Assembly (NCBI GenBank): GCA_017453465.1
Contig: JAFTEV010000011.1
Location: forward strand, 1 to 44,459
DNA length: 44,459 nucleotides
Origin: Bacteroidaceae bacterium
GTDB taxonomy: Bacteria; Bacteroidota; Bacteroidia; Bacteroidales; Bacteroidaceae
Reading direction: 5' to 3'
Position numbers and translations under genes: made by a program. Of this stretch, positions 8,779 through 16,498 are shown one piece after another. Each line of letters opens with the position of its first letter. Positions within the stretch are counted from its first letter, which is position 1. The notes beneath the pieces were generated by a model, which ran no database searches, was not told the origin of the DNA, and saw only the letters and a list, made by a program, of their open reading frames with translations.

Positions 8779-9079
8779 ATACGTCGATGAACTCACAGAA
8801 CTGGTGGAAACACTCGTCAGTAAGGGTTACTTCTCTGCTGAAAGGTACGCGCAGGCATACGTGAAGAAGCTGAACAAATATGCCCGCACTCATGCTGCCA
8901 TAGCGCCAAGAAAACCCGTCCCAGACGTATTCGACCGTTATGGCCATCGGTTGACTTACTTCACCTACACCCCCTCAACACACACCACATGGTACATCTT
9001 CCTTGAAGAAACAGACACCGTTTACGTGCTCCGTCACATCACCAACAACCACATTGCAGGACAGTATTTTAACACCTGA
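8747..9079 (+). CDS. RelE/ParE-like candidate toxin
   Basis: 110 aa from the ATG at 8747, inside the 3' end of the previous gene; the in-frame start at 8687 would add a shadow of that gene. The sequence opens MKKKPTFPSPEYVDELTELV, then LVSKGYFSAERYAQAYVKKL, and its C-terminal half has the beta strands typical of small ParE/RelE-like proteins of Bacteroidetes: THTTWYIFLEETDTVYVLRH followed by ITNNHIAGQYF. Such proteins are usually mRNA interferases or gyrase poisons, but target and activity cannot be read here. Translation is coupled to the candidate antitoxin through the 32-nt overlap. A large palindrome follows at 9151. Confidence 0.62.
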   Translation: MKKKPTFPSPEYVDELTELVETLVSKGYFSAERYAQAYVKKLNKYARTHAAIAPRKPVPDVFDRYGHRLTYFTYTPSTHTTWYIFLEETDTVYVLRHITNNHIAGQYFNT

Positions 9080-9150
9080 GCGTTTGAAGCGATATATTCC
9101 AGTGCAATCATAAACTGGTCGTCCAGGGGGCTTGTTGCTCTCTAAAAGTT

Positions 9151-9207
9151 TTCCAAAACGTGCAACTTTCAACAAAAATTGGGGGAGAAAGTTTGCACGT
9201 TTTGGAA
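9151..9207. repeat. 20-bp inverted repeat overlapping the next promoter
   Basis: Left arm ttccaaaacgtgcaactttc (9151-9170) and right arm 9187-9207 are reverse complements apart from one extra A, with a 16-nt loop. The right arm contains the TTTG (9192-9195) used as the -33 element of the following promoter, so it is placed like an operator. It could also work as an RNA hairpin ending the toxin transcript, though no T-run follows directly. Confidence 0.75.
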
Positions 9208-9223
9208 TTTTTGTGTAGCTTTG
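9192..9223 (+). promoter_or_regulatory. Promoter of the coiled-coil gene
   Basis: TTTG at 9192-9195, a 20-nt spacer and TAGCTTTG at 9216-9223 match the Bacteroidetes sigma-factor consensus well. The -33 element lies inside the right arm of the palindrome at 9151-9207. Confidence 0.7.
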
Positions 9224-9308
9224 CAGCCGAGAAAGTTCCCCTTCCCGCTGGACGGAAGAGGAAATTCTAAAAATACTTTAATTTTAGTAAAAACACAAAC
9301 ACAAGATA

Positions 9309-10004
9309 TTGAAGCCAAGCGAACTACATAGTACGCTGAGCTGGAATGTAAGCAATGAGAAAAGTTCTTTTCAGCCGATGAGCCTGGAGCAGGAAGTGCA
9401 CCGGGCTTTGGATGCTGCGATGAGCCAGTACAGGGACAAGCTGGCCGAGGAGAACAGGCGGCTGAGGCGGGAGCTGGAGGAGAAGAACAGGCTCATCAAT
9501 ACGCTGATGGAGGTGCTGAAGGCACAGGACAAGGGCGAGGCTTTCCGGCTGGCTGTAAGCATGGCGGAGCGGAACACCTCGGTCGCAGGCCCTGCCGCAG
9601 ACGTGGGGGCGCAGGATGTCAGCTGCCCGGAAGAATTTACCCAGACGCTGTGCATCCCGTCTGACTTCGGCATCCTGAAGGTGCGTGTGCAGGGCATCAG
9701 GGACATGTTCCACAACAATGCCGACATCGCCATCTGCGAGCAGGTGTTTGCCGCCCACGGGGTCATCCGCAGCAACCACCGCCACAAGGATTTCGTCCTG
9801 CTGATGCAGGCATTTGGCATCGTGGCGAAGGAGGTGACACAAAAGGAGTTGAAGCGGATGATAAAGTGCATTGTCAGCAAAATAGCCTCCATCCACGGAG
9901 TTGCAAAGGAACGCTACAAGGGCTGGGACAGCAGCGACGACCAGCGCAAGGCCAGGAAGATGGCGCAGGTTCTGCCCGAAAAGTACACCTACATGTCCAC
10001 ATGA
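9309..10004 (+). CDS. Hypothetical protein with N-terminal coiled coil
   Basis: 231 aa if translation starts at TTG 9309, which follows an A-rich stretch like other starts here; the first in-frame ATG is at 9378 (MSLEQEVHRAL, 208 aa). Residues about 25-78 are a long charged helix (YRDKLAEENRRLRRELEEKN) with leucine-spaced heptads, a clear coiled coil. The C-terminal half (about 115-225) is a compact helical domain (ILKVRVQGIRDMFHNNADIA, then MLxxFGIVAKEVTQKELKRM-like text) that I do not recognise. It is followed by a RepA-like ATPase and a toprim-like gene, so a role in replication or partition of a mobile element is plausible but inferred. Confidence 0.7.
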   Translation: MKPSELHSTLSWNVSNEKSSFQPMSLEQEVHRALDAAMSQYRDKLAEENRRLRRELEEKNRLINTLMEVLKAQDKGEAFRLAVSMAERNTSVAGPAADVGAQDVSCPEEFTQTLCIPSDFGILKVRVQGIRDMFHNNADIAICEQVFAAHGVIRSNHRHKDFVLLMQAFGIVAKEVTQKELKRMIKCIVSKIASIHGVAKERYKGWDSSDDQRKARKMAQVLPEKYTYMST

Positions 10005-10114
10005 CAAAGGCTGGATATGGCTGGCCCTAAAGTTAGACAATGGCTGGTTATGGCTGGCAGTACTTGGACGCAAAACTGGTAGTCGCTGGACTTTTTCCTT
10101 TTTCCACAATTTTT

Positions 10115-10147
10115 TTTGGTGCACACGCCAGTGCACGGCTAACTTTG
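10115..10147 (+). promoter_or_regulatory. Promoter of the RepA-like ATPase gene
   Basis: TTTG at 10115-10118, a 21-nt spacer and TAACTTTG at 10140-10147. The long leader to the ATG at 10293 (about 140 nt) contains further small inverted repeats (ttcgg/ccgaa near 10210 and cctct/agagg near 10235). Confidence 0.65.
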
Positions 10148-10188
10148 CAGACAGAATTCGAGACCGAATCGCTGTCTGCCGTTTTTTT
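10147..10188 (+). terminator. Hairpin plus T-run overlapping the repA-like promoter
   Basis: gcagacag (10147-10154) pairs with ctgtctgc (10172-10179), with an inner attcg/cgaat pair, and is followed by seven T at 10182-10188. It would end transcripts from the upstream coiled-coil gene. The left arm begins at the last base of the TAACTTTG box, so RNA started at that promoter probably lacks part of the stem. Confidence 0.65.
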
Positions 10189-10292
10189 GTGCAGACGAAA
10201 CTGAGCACGGGATTCGGACGACCCGAAGGTCAACCTCTCAAGACCAAGAGGGCGAGTGCGAGAGAGGGCCACTAAATTCTGATAAAAACACA

Positions 10293-11450
10293 ATGAACAA
10301 GGATTTAGAGAAAGGAAAACAAAGCAGCACGGCTGAGGAGATGGAGCGGCTGGTGCTGGAGTCGGAAACTATGCCCACGGTGCAGCAGGAGGCCGAGCGA
10401 GCCTTCAGGGAGGAGGTGATGGCCAGGCGGCTGAGCCTGGCAACGCCCTATCCGCCGGAGGTGTGTCTGCTGAGCGTGGACGACGTGCCGCTGTTGGCCA
10501 AGGGCGACCTGAGTGCCATCAAGGCGAAGCAGAAGCAGGGCAAGACGACGGCCATCTGCCTCATGGTGGCAGCCATGGTGGGTGGCCAGTGGGGACGGCT
10601 GCGCGGGTTGCAGGAGGGCTGCAAGGTGCTCCTCATCGACACGGAGCAGAAGGCGCAGGACTCGCAGCTGGTGTACCGCCGTGTGGTGCAGCTGGCCGGA
10701 CGGCCCGAAGTGGACGACTACAGCCGCCTGCAGGTCTATACGTTCCGCACGATGGAGATGGAGCAGATGTTGCAGGCCATCGAGCTGCTGGTGCGCCAGG
10801 AGCGGCCCGACGTGGTGCTGATTGACGGCATCGTTGACCTCATCCACAACTTTAACGAAGTGGAGGAAAGTCAGCAGGTAATCAAGGAGTTGATAAAGCT
10901 GGCTTCGGCAGACTATTCGGGGCAGGACGTGGCCATTGTCTGTGTGCTGCACGAGAACAAGTTGCAGGAGGACAAGAACATGCGCGGACACCTGGGCACC
11001 ATGCTCTCGCAGAAGGCGGGCATCGTGCTGGAGTGCGTGAAGCGCGACGATGTGTTCACGGTGCGCTGCAGCGACAGCCGTCACCAGCCGGTGCCGGAGT
11101 GGTCGTTCCTGTACGACCGCGAGGGTCAGGTGGTGAATGCCGACGAGGTGCGTGCCGAGCGGCTGGAGGCCGAGCGCGAACTGCGCCGCCAGCTGGCCGA
11201 GCAGCGGCAGCAGGAGCAGCGGGACGAGAAGTTCATTTTGCTGAAAAAAATTGTCAAAAAGGAAGGCGGGTGTATTTTGCGTCAAAAGCTGGCAGAAAAG
11301 TATGCCGAAAAACAGGGCGTAAAGAAAGACACAGCCTACTATTACCTCAGGCATTTTGTTGAAAAAGAGCTACTTTTTTTTGACGGCAAATTTATTCGTC
11401 TGGAACGGCCAGTTGAAAACCAGCTAAAATTCAGTGATACAGAAGATTAA
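10293..11450 (+). CDS. RepA-like / RecA-fold AAA ATPase
   Basis: 385 aa. The RecA-like core has a Walker A of the form AKQKQGKT (residues 78-85, Lys84), a second conserved strand KVLLIDTEQ (about 111-119) and Walker B RPDVVLIDGI (Asp178), followed by VAIVCVLHENK, typical of the KaiC/RepA helicase-loader group found in Bacteroidetes mobile elements. The C-terminal part (about 310-375) is a charged helix followed by a winged-helix-like segment (LRQKLAEKYAEKQGVKKDTA, YYYLRHFVEKELLFFDGKFI). It is presumably a hexameric ATPase acting in element replication. The first residue of the P-loop is Ala instead of Gly, which this group tolerates. No integrase, relaxase or origin protein accompanies it. 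Confidence 0.82.
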   Translation: MNKDLEKGKQSSTAEEMERLVLESETMPTVQQEAERAFREEVMARRLSLATPYPPEVCLLSVDDVPLLAKGDLSAIKAKQKQGKTTAICLMVAAMVGGQWGRLRGLQEGCKVLLIDTEQKAQDSQLVYRRVVQLAGRPEVDDYSRLQVYTFRTMEMEQMLQAIELLVRQERPDVVLIDGIVDLIHNFNEVEESQQVIKELIKLASADYSGQDVAIVCVLHENKLQEDKNMRGHLGTMLSQKAGIVLECVKRDDVFTVRCSDSRHQPVPEWSFLYDREGQVVNADEVRAERLEAERELRRQLAEQRQQEQRDEKFILLKKIVKKEGGCILRQKLAEKYAEKQGVKKDTAYYYLRHFVEKELLFFDGKFIRLERPVENQLKFSDTED

Positions 11451-11480
11451 GTTTGGCCAGGGATAAAATTTAGGCGAGCC

Positions 11481-11549
11481 GAATCAGTTGAACGCAACCA
11501 TATAGGGAAGCGTTCCACTGATTCCGCCGGCTGAATCCCCCGATTTTTT
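11481..11549 (+). terminator. Terminator after the RepA-like gene
   Basis: gaatcagt-t-gaacgc (11481-11495) pairs with gcgttc-c-actgattc (11510-11524). Six T follow at 11544-11549 after a short GC-rich spacer. It lies 30 nt past the stop codon. Confidence 0.55.
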
Positions 11550-11619
11550 ACACTTGAAACAACCAAAAAATTGAACGTTTCGGATGGAAGAATCCACCGC
11601 TTGGCGCGGCTTAAAAAAA

Positions 11620-11890
11620 ATGATTATCCGCAAAAATACCACCAATGTTTTTTTCAACACGAATTACACGAAACTTCACGAAAGCGTTGCGGCATGTGTT
11701 CATCTCACGAAGCACCTCGACGGTGACGAACCACACGAAACCATCCGGCGGGCTTCGTGAAATTCGTAGCACCGCCCAAGGTGCTCCTTCGTGTAATATG
11801 AATGTTTCGTGAAGTTTCGTGTAATTCGTGTTGAAAAAAAATAACCTTCGTGTCGAAAAAAGTGTTGGTGGTACGATTGCGGATAATCAT
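11620..11890. repeat. 271-bp palindromic element with iterated CACGAA words
   Basis: The outer ends atgattatccgc (11620-11631) and gcggataatcat (11879-11890) are inverted copies. Inside, 11648-11683 and 11805-11840 form a perfect 36-bp inverted repeat built from variants of caCGAAttaCACGAAacttCACGAA. The centre continues the pattern (acgaagcacct with aggtgctccttcgt). The right half carries about 23 extra bases. It looks like a MITE-like or REP-like insertion between two genes of the island. Confidence 0.85.
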
Positions 11891-12060
11891 ATAAAAAAAA
11901 CAAGAAAAAACCCAAAAAAAACAAGAAAAAACATGACAATGATGAAGAGAAAGGACAATGATGAAGAGAGGAACATGCAGTTAAACACCGGCCTGCGGGC
12001 TAAAGGCTCTTGTTTTTTCTTGTTTTTTCTTGTTTTCTTTGGTTTTTTCTTGTTTTTCTT
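11891..12060. repeat. A-rich palindrome built from AAACAAGAAAA words
   Basis: The left arm 11891-11932 has repeated aaacaagaaaaaac; the right arm 12008-12060 has its complement repeated (ttgttttttcttg, ttttctttggttttttcttg). The right arm ends 47 nt before the next ATG. It abuts the CACGAA palindrome without a gap. Confidence 0.75.
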
Positions 12061-12107
12061 CAGACGCGCCGAGCGTAAAACACATCCAAAAATTAAGTAG
12101 AATTGAC

Positions 12108-12986
12108 ATGAGAAATCAGAATGACAATTATCGCTATGGGCTGGAGCGGTATCGCACTCCGGCATCGAGGCACACCTGTCCGCAGTGCGGACGGAAGCGG
12201 TGCTTCACGTATTATGTAGATAGGCTGACGGGCGAGCCTATCGACCCCTCCTGCGGACGGTGTGACCATGAGCACAGCTGCGGGTATCACCTGAGGCCGA
12301 GGGAGTTTTTCGGGGAAAGGAATGGAGGGTGTGGGAGCATCACGCCCATTCCTCCCACAGCCCCGCCCCTCACCCTCCACCTTCCCTCCACGCTGCCAGC
12401 GCAGTGCATGGGCACGGAGACACTACTGCACACGTGGCTGGCGGACTGCTTCGGACGCGAGACGATGGAGCGCGTGGCCAGGCTCTACTGGCTGGGGCAG
12501 TGGAGCGACCACCGCACGGTGTATTGGCAGATTGACCGGCGGGGACGGGTGCGCGACGGGAAAATCATGGACTACCTGCCCAACGGACACCGCAACACGG
12601 AGCGGCCTCCCTCGTGGGTGTTCAGCGAACTGCGCCGCCAGGGGCGATACCCAGCCGAGGCGGTGACGCGCAAGTGTCTCTTCGGCGAGCATCTGCTGGC
12701 CCGGACGGAGGGCACGGTGGGGCTGGTGGAGAGCGAGAAGTCGGCCATCTACCTGGCTTGCCGCTTCCCGCAGTTCACGTGGGTAGCCACGGGCGGCTGC
12801 AAGGCCCTGAACGCGGAGGTGCTCACGCCGCTGAAGGGCAGGCGCACGGTGGTCTATCCCGACAGCGGGGTACACGACGAATGGGCAGCGGTGTTGAGCC
12901 GCGTGAATGGATTGGAGTATTGCTTGCACAACTTCGACTATCTTCCTGTAAACACAGACCTTGTAGATGTGTTGACCGCGCAATGA
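12108..12986 (+). CDS. Zinc-ribbon, toprim-like protein (DUF6371-like)
   Basis: 292 aa from the ATG at 12108; the longer frame from 12030 reads through the A-rich palindrome and is unlikely. An N-terminal zinc ribbon has Cys24/Cys27 (HTCPQCGRKRCF) and Cys49/Cys52 (DPSCGRCDHEHSCGYH). The C-terminal part (about 195-285) resembles a toprim-like fold: GTVGLVESEKSAIYLACRFP with the acidic Glu, WVATGGCKALN, and TVVYPDSGVHDEW with Asp, as in primase-like proteins of Bacteroidetes elements. With the RepA-like ATPase it suggests a primase/helicase replication module. The DUF6371 name is from memory of similar proteins, not from a search. Confidence 0.78.
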   Translation: MRNQNDNYRYGLERYRTPASRHTCPQCGRKRCFTYYVDRLTGEPIDPSCGRCDHEHSCGYHLRPREFFGERNGGCGSITPIPPTAPPLTLHLPSTLPAQCMGTETLLHTWLADCFGRETMERVARLYWLGQWSDHRTVYWQIDRRGRVRDGKIMDYLPNGHRNTERPPSWVFSELRRQGRYPAEAVTRKCLFGEHLLARTEGTVGLVESEKSAIYLACRFPQFTWVATGGCKALNAEVLTPLKGRRTVVYPDSGVHDEWAAVLSRVNGLEYCLHNFDYLPVNTDLVDVLTAQ

Positions 12987-12990
12987 CGAA

Positions 12991-13160
12991 GTGCCGCAGG
13001 GGTGCCGTCGGGGTGACACTGCATTCGTCCCACGGGGAGGGTGCAGTGCCACCCCTGCGGCATCCCTTTCGGGCAGCAGCGGGAGTGCAGCGGGACGGCA
13101 GCGGCAGAACTGCGCCACAGCCCGCCGAACACAGCCGCATGGAGCGGGCAAAACAGCGGT
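12991..13160. repeat. GC-rich palindromic repeat, copy A
   Basis: gccgcaggggtg (12993-13004) pairs with cacccctgcggc (13050-13061), with inner acactgca/tgcagtg. It is followed by ggcagaactgcgccac. The same words (gcagaactg, gtgcagt, cactgca) recur at 27310-27450 and 42257-42428. Confidence 0.6.
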
Positions 13161-13274
13161 CGCACGCGCTTAAATAATGTTAAACAGGGGCTGAATGGGC
13201 TTCTGGAGGGCGGTGGGGGCTTGTTTTATGTTTTACAACATATTTTTTAGGGGTAGAATATGGGAAGATAAGAG

Positions 13275-13282
13275 TATCTTTG
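13275..13282 (+). promoter_or_regulatory. -7 box of the arabinose operon
   Basis: TATCTTTG matches the -7 consensus and lies 52 nt before the ATG at 13335. A T-rich stretch (about 13243-13249) is at the right distance for a -33 element. It probably drives the whole 13.3-27.3 kb operon. I cannot define an operator by eye. Confidence 0.6.
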
Positions 13283-13334
13283 TAGAAATTTTGAAAAACA
13301 AATACCTTTTCTAATCTACAAAACAACAATCAAA

Positions 13335-14570
13335 ATGATGAAATTCAAGAATTTTATGTGGGGAAGTGCTGCCAGCGTAGCACTGCTCTGCGCGTGTGGC
13401 GGACAGCAGTCTGCCTCACAGCCCGAACTGACCCAGTCGGGCATCAATCCAGCCGACTACGACACGACCGTGGCCGTAGCCTACGACTATGAGAACCACA
13501 AGTTTGTGCCCGACACCGTGAACGCCAAGCCCGTGAAGCTCTACACGCTGAAGAACGAGAGCGGCATGGAGGTGTGCATCACCAACTTCGGCGGACGCAT
13601 CGTCAGCATCATGGTGCCCAACCGGGACGGCAAGCTGGTGGACGTGTGCTGCGGTTTCGACAAGGTGGAGAACTACTTCCCCTGGAACTTCGAGACGGAC
13701 TTTGGCTGCTCGGTGGGCCGCTATGCCAACCGCATAGACCAGGCACAGTTCACCCTGCCCGGACAGGACCAGCCCATCCAGCTGGACAAGAACAACAATG
13801 GCATCCATTCGCTCCACGGCGGATACACGGGCTGGCAGTATCAAGTGTATGACGTAGAGGAGAGTACACCGCAGAGCCTCACGCTGAAGATGACCTCGCC
13901 CGACGGCGACAACAAGTTCCCCGGCAACGTGGAGGCCACCGTGCAGTTTGCGCTGACCGACGCCAACGAAATCATCATCAACTACAACGCCACGACCGAC
14001 GCTGTGACTCCGTTCAACATGACGAACCACACGTACTTCAACCTCAGCGGCGACCTCACGCAGACCATCGACGAGAGCCTCTTGCAGGTGAACGCCGACT
14101 ACTACACTCCTGCCGATGAGACCTACATGCCCACGGGCGCAGTGAAGGCCGTGGAGGGCACCGTGTTCGACTTCCGCGCACCGAAGGCCATCGGCACGAA
14201 CTTTGCCGACGGTGACCCCGAAATCGAGGCTGCGGGCGGCGGCTACGACCACAACTGGGTGCTGAACACGAAGGGCAACCAGGAGGAGATTTGCGCCACG
14301 CTGACCGACCCGCGCAGCGGCATCCGTCTGGACATGTACACCAACGAGCCTGGCGTGCAGTGCTACACGGCCAACTTCCAGGACGGCACCCGTCCCGGCA
14401 AGCAGGGCATCATGTACCAGAAGCACTGTGCCATCTGCCTGGAGAGCCAGAAGTTCCCCGACAGCCCCAACAAGTATAAGATGCTGGGCTGGGAACTGAG
14501 CGACCCGTTCATCACACCTGAAAAGCCTTATCACAGCTACTGCAAGTATGCTTTCTCCGTTGAGAAATAA
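13335..14570 (+). CDS. Aldose 1-epimerase, lipoprotein form (GalM-type)
   Basis: 411 aa. The signal peptide MMKFKNFMWGSAASVALLCA ends in a lipobox with Cys21 (ALLCAC), so the enzyme is probably lipid-anchored, unlike cytosolic GalM. The mutarotase domain starts at about residue 55: VCITNFGGRIVSIMVPNRDG, GRYANRIDQAQFTL, NGIHSLHGGYTGWQYQVYDV (His of HGG), then NMTNHTYFNLSGD (catalytic-site His), GGYDHNWVLN and CLESQKFPDSPN (catalytic Glu). It interconverts anomers of aldoses, here presumably L-arabinose released outside the cell. First gene of the operon. The start could also be Met2. Confidence 0.94.
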   Translation: MMKFKNFMWGSAASVALLCACGGQQSASQPELTQSGINPADYDTTVAVAYDYENHKFVPDTVNAKPVKLYTLKNESGMEVCITNFGGRIVSIMVPNRDGKLVDVCCGFDKVENYFPWNFETDFGCSVGRYANRIDQAQFTLPGQDQPIQLDKNNNGIHSLHGGYTGWQYQVYDVEESTPQSLTLKMTSPDGDNKFPGNVEATVQFALTDANEIIINYNATTDAVTPFNMTNHTYFNLSGDLTQTIDESLLQVNADYYTPADETYMPTGAVKAVEGTVFDFRAPKAIGTNFADGDPEIEAAGGGYDHNWVLNTKGNQEEICATLTDPRSGIRLDMYTNEPGVQCYTANFQDGTRPGKQGIMYQKHCAICLESQKFPDSPNKYKMLGWELSDPFITPEKPYHSYCKYAFSVEK

Positions 14571-14577
14571 TAAACTA

Positions 14578-14703
14578 ACCACAGATTTCACAGATGACAC
14601 AGATTTTGAAATTCTGAGACAGATTGCACAGATTAGAATCTGTGAAATCAAAAAAATAATAATTCACAAAGGAAAAATCCGTGAAATCCGTGAAATCTGT
14701 GGT
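14578..14703. repeat. CACAGATTTCACAGAT-word palindrome
   Basis: 14578-14606 (accacagatttcacagat...) and 14675-14703 are inverted copies over 29 nt with few mismatches. The interior repeats the word (gattgcacagatt, aatctgtgaaatc) as a nested hairpin. It fills almost all of the 188-bp gap between the epimerase and the symporter. Confidence 0.85.
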
Positions 14704-14758
14704 AAAAAAAGCAAGAACAATCATCAAATTTTAATAACAAAAAAAATCAGAAAAACTT

Positions 14759-16483
14759 ATGAACTGGAATTCCACAGAATTCATCTGGCTCGACTGGGCC
14801 GTTCTTGCCGTAGGAATCTGCGGCGTGGTATGGGCCGTCTATCGGGCCATCGTGAAAGACAAGCAGGCCCAGAAGGGCGAGGACTCATCGGCTTACCTCT
14901 TCGGTAAGGGCGAACCCTGGTACGTAATCGGTATGGCTATCTTTGCCGCCAACATCGGGTCGGAACACCTGGTGGGACTGGCCGGCACGGGTGCAAAGAG
15001 CGGCGTGGGCATGGCCCACTGGGAAATGCAGGGCTGGATGATTCTCATCCTCGGCTGGCTGTTCGTCCCATTCTATCAGCTGATGATTAACAAGATGGGC
15101 AAAATCATCACCATGCCCGACTTCCTGAAGTTCCGCTACACACAGCGCACTGGCTCATGGCTGAGCATCATCACGCTCGTGGCCTACATCCTGACGAAGG
15201 TCAGCGTGACAGCCCTCACAGGCGGCATCTTCTTCAAGTACCTCTGGGGACTGAACTTCTGGGTGGGAGCCATCGGCCTGATTCTCGTCACAGCCATCTT
15301 CACCGTCTTCGGCGGCATGAAGGGCGTGATGACCCTCTCCACCATCCAGACCCCTATCCTCATCATCGGCTCCTTCCTCGTGCTGTTCCTCGGCCTTGCA
15401 GCCCTGGGCGGCGGCAACATCGCCGAAGGCTGGAGCAGCATGATGGACTACTGCGGACAGCTCAACAACGGCTACGGCACGACCCACATGTTCCACTGGG
15501 AGGAGGGCGACTCGATGTATCAGGAGTACCCCGGCTTCGTGGTCTTCCTGGGAGCCTCGATCATCGGCTTCTGGTACTGGTGTACTGACCAGCACATCGT
15601 ACAGCGTGTGCTGGGACAGGTGCCGGGCGAAGACAACGCCGAGGTCATCAAGCGTGCCCGCCGTGGCACCATCGCCGCCGGCTTCTTCAAGGTGCTCCCC
15701 TGCTTCATGTTCCTCATCCCCGGCATGATTGCCGCTGCACTGGCCCAGAAGGGTGTCTTCCAGATGGAAGAGACCGACGCTGCCTTTGCCATCATGGTTC
15801 AGCAGGTGCTGCCAGCCGGCATCAAGGGCATCGTGACCATCGGCTTCATCTGCGCACTGGTGGCTTCGCTGGCTGCCTTCTTCAACTCGTGCGCCACACT
15901 GTTCACCGAGGACTTCTACAAGCCCATGAAGAAGGGCATGAGCGAGGCTCACTACGTGTTCGTAGGCCGCGTGGCCACCGTCGTTGTGGTTATCCTCGGC
16001 TTCCTCTGGCTGCCCGTCATGATGAGCATGGACACACTGTACAACTACCTGCAGGGCATCCAGTCGCTGCTGGCTCCGGCCATGGTAGTGGTATTTGCCT
16101 GTGGCATCCTGAGCAAGACCGTCACTCCCAAGGCTGGTGAATACACGCTGATTGTGGGCTTCCTCATCGGTATGCTCCGCCTGGTGACCAACGTCTTCAC
16201 CGACACGGGCAAGGCCACCATGGAGGGTGCCTTCTGGGAGAACACGGCATGGTTCTGGCAGACCAACTGGCTGGTGTTCGAGTGCTGGCTGCTGGTCTTC
16301 CTGTTCATCTTCATCTATGCCGTCTCGCTGTGCACGCCCAAGCCTACACAGGCACAGATTGACGCCATCACCTTCACGAAGGACTTCCGCAAGAGCATCA
16401 GCGAAAGCTGGGGTGCCTTCGACGTAATCGGCACGCTCGTCGTCATCGGCCTCTGCGCTTGCTTCTACGCTTATTTCTGGTAA
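14759..16483 (+). CDS. Sodium:solute symporter (SSS family), probable L-arabinose transporter
   Basis: 574 aa with about 13-14 hydrophobic segments. SSS hallmarks: an early segment then YLFGKGEPWYVIGMAIFAAN followed by GSEHLVGLAGTGAKSG, the FTVFGGMKGVMTLSTIQ stretch, WYWCTDQHIVQRVLG (a signature of SGLT-like sugar symporters), and FICALVASLAAFFNSCATLF. It would couple sugar uptake to Na+ in the inner membrane. Placement between the epimerase and AraD suggests L-arabinose or another pentose as substrate. The ATG at 14759 follows an A-rich leader just past the palindrome. Confidence 0.93.
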   Translation: MNWNSTEFIWLDWAVLAVGICGVVWAVYRAIVKDKQAQKGEDSSAYLFGKGEPWYVIGMAIFAANIGSEHLVGLAGTGAKSGVGMAHWEMQGWMILILGWLFVPFYQLMINKMGKIITMPDFLKFRYTQRTGSWLSIITLVAYILTKVSVTALTGGIFFKYLWGLNFWVGAIGLILVTAIFTVFGGMKGVMTLSTIQTPILIIGSFLVLFLGLAALGGGNIAEGWSSMMDYCGQLNNGYGTTHMFHWEEGDSMYQEYPGFVVFLGASIIGFWYWCTDQHIVQRVLGQVPGEDNAEVIKRARRGTIAAGFFKVLPCFMFLIPGMIAAALAQKGVFQMEETDAAFAIMVQQVLPAGIKGIVTIGFICALVASLAAFFNSCATLFTEDFYKPMKKGMSEAHYVFVGRVATVVVVILGFLWLPVMMSMDTLYNYLQGIQSLLAPAMVVVFACGILSKTVTPKAGEYTLIVGFLIGMLRLVTNVFTDTGKATMEGAFWENTAWFWQTNWLVFECWLLVFLFIFIYAVSLCTPKPTQAQIDAITFTKDFRKSISESWGAFDVIGTLVVIGLCACFYAYFW

Positions 16484-16498
16484 TATGCTGAAAGGTTA

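Larger units (their letters stand above)
11451..12107. other. 657-bp gap with terminator and two large palindromes
   Basis: I see no convincing gene here; open frames in both directions are by-products of the palindromes. It contains a hairpin terminator (11481-11549), a CACGAA-word palindrome (11620-11890) and an A-rich AAACAAG-word palindrome (11891-12060). The spacer between the arms of the second one (about 11935-12007) holds two near-identical copies of gacaatgatgaagaga. Confidence 0.7.
12987..13334. other. Gap with GC-rich palindromic repeats and the arabinose-operon promoter
   Basis: The first half (12991-13160) is GC-rich and repetitive and shares words with 27.3 kb and 42.3 kb. The second half is AT-rich and carries the promoter at about 13275. 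I see no gene; a frame running into it from 12614 is a shadow. Confidence 0.75.

Noticed and set aside
11828-12100. Open frames of about 90 aa across the A-rich palindrome
   Set aside because: Their products are Lys/Phe low-complexity strings created by AAACAAG words; they are mirror images on both strands.
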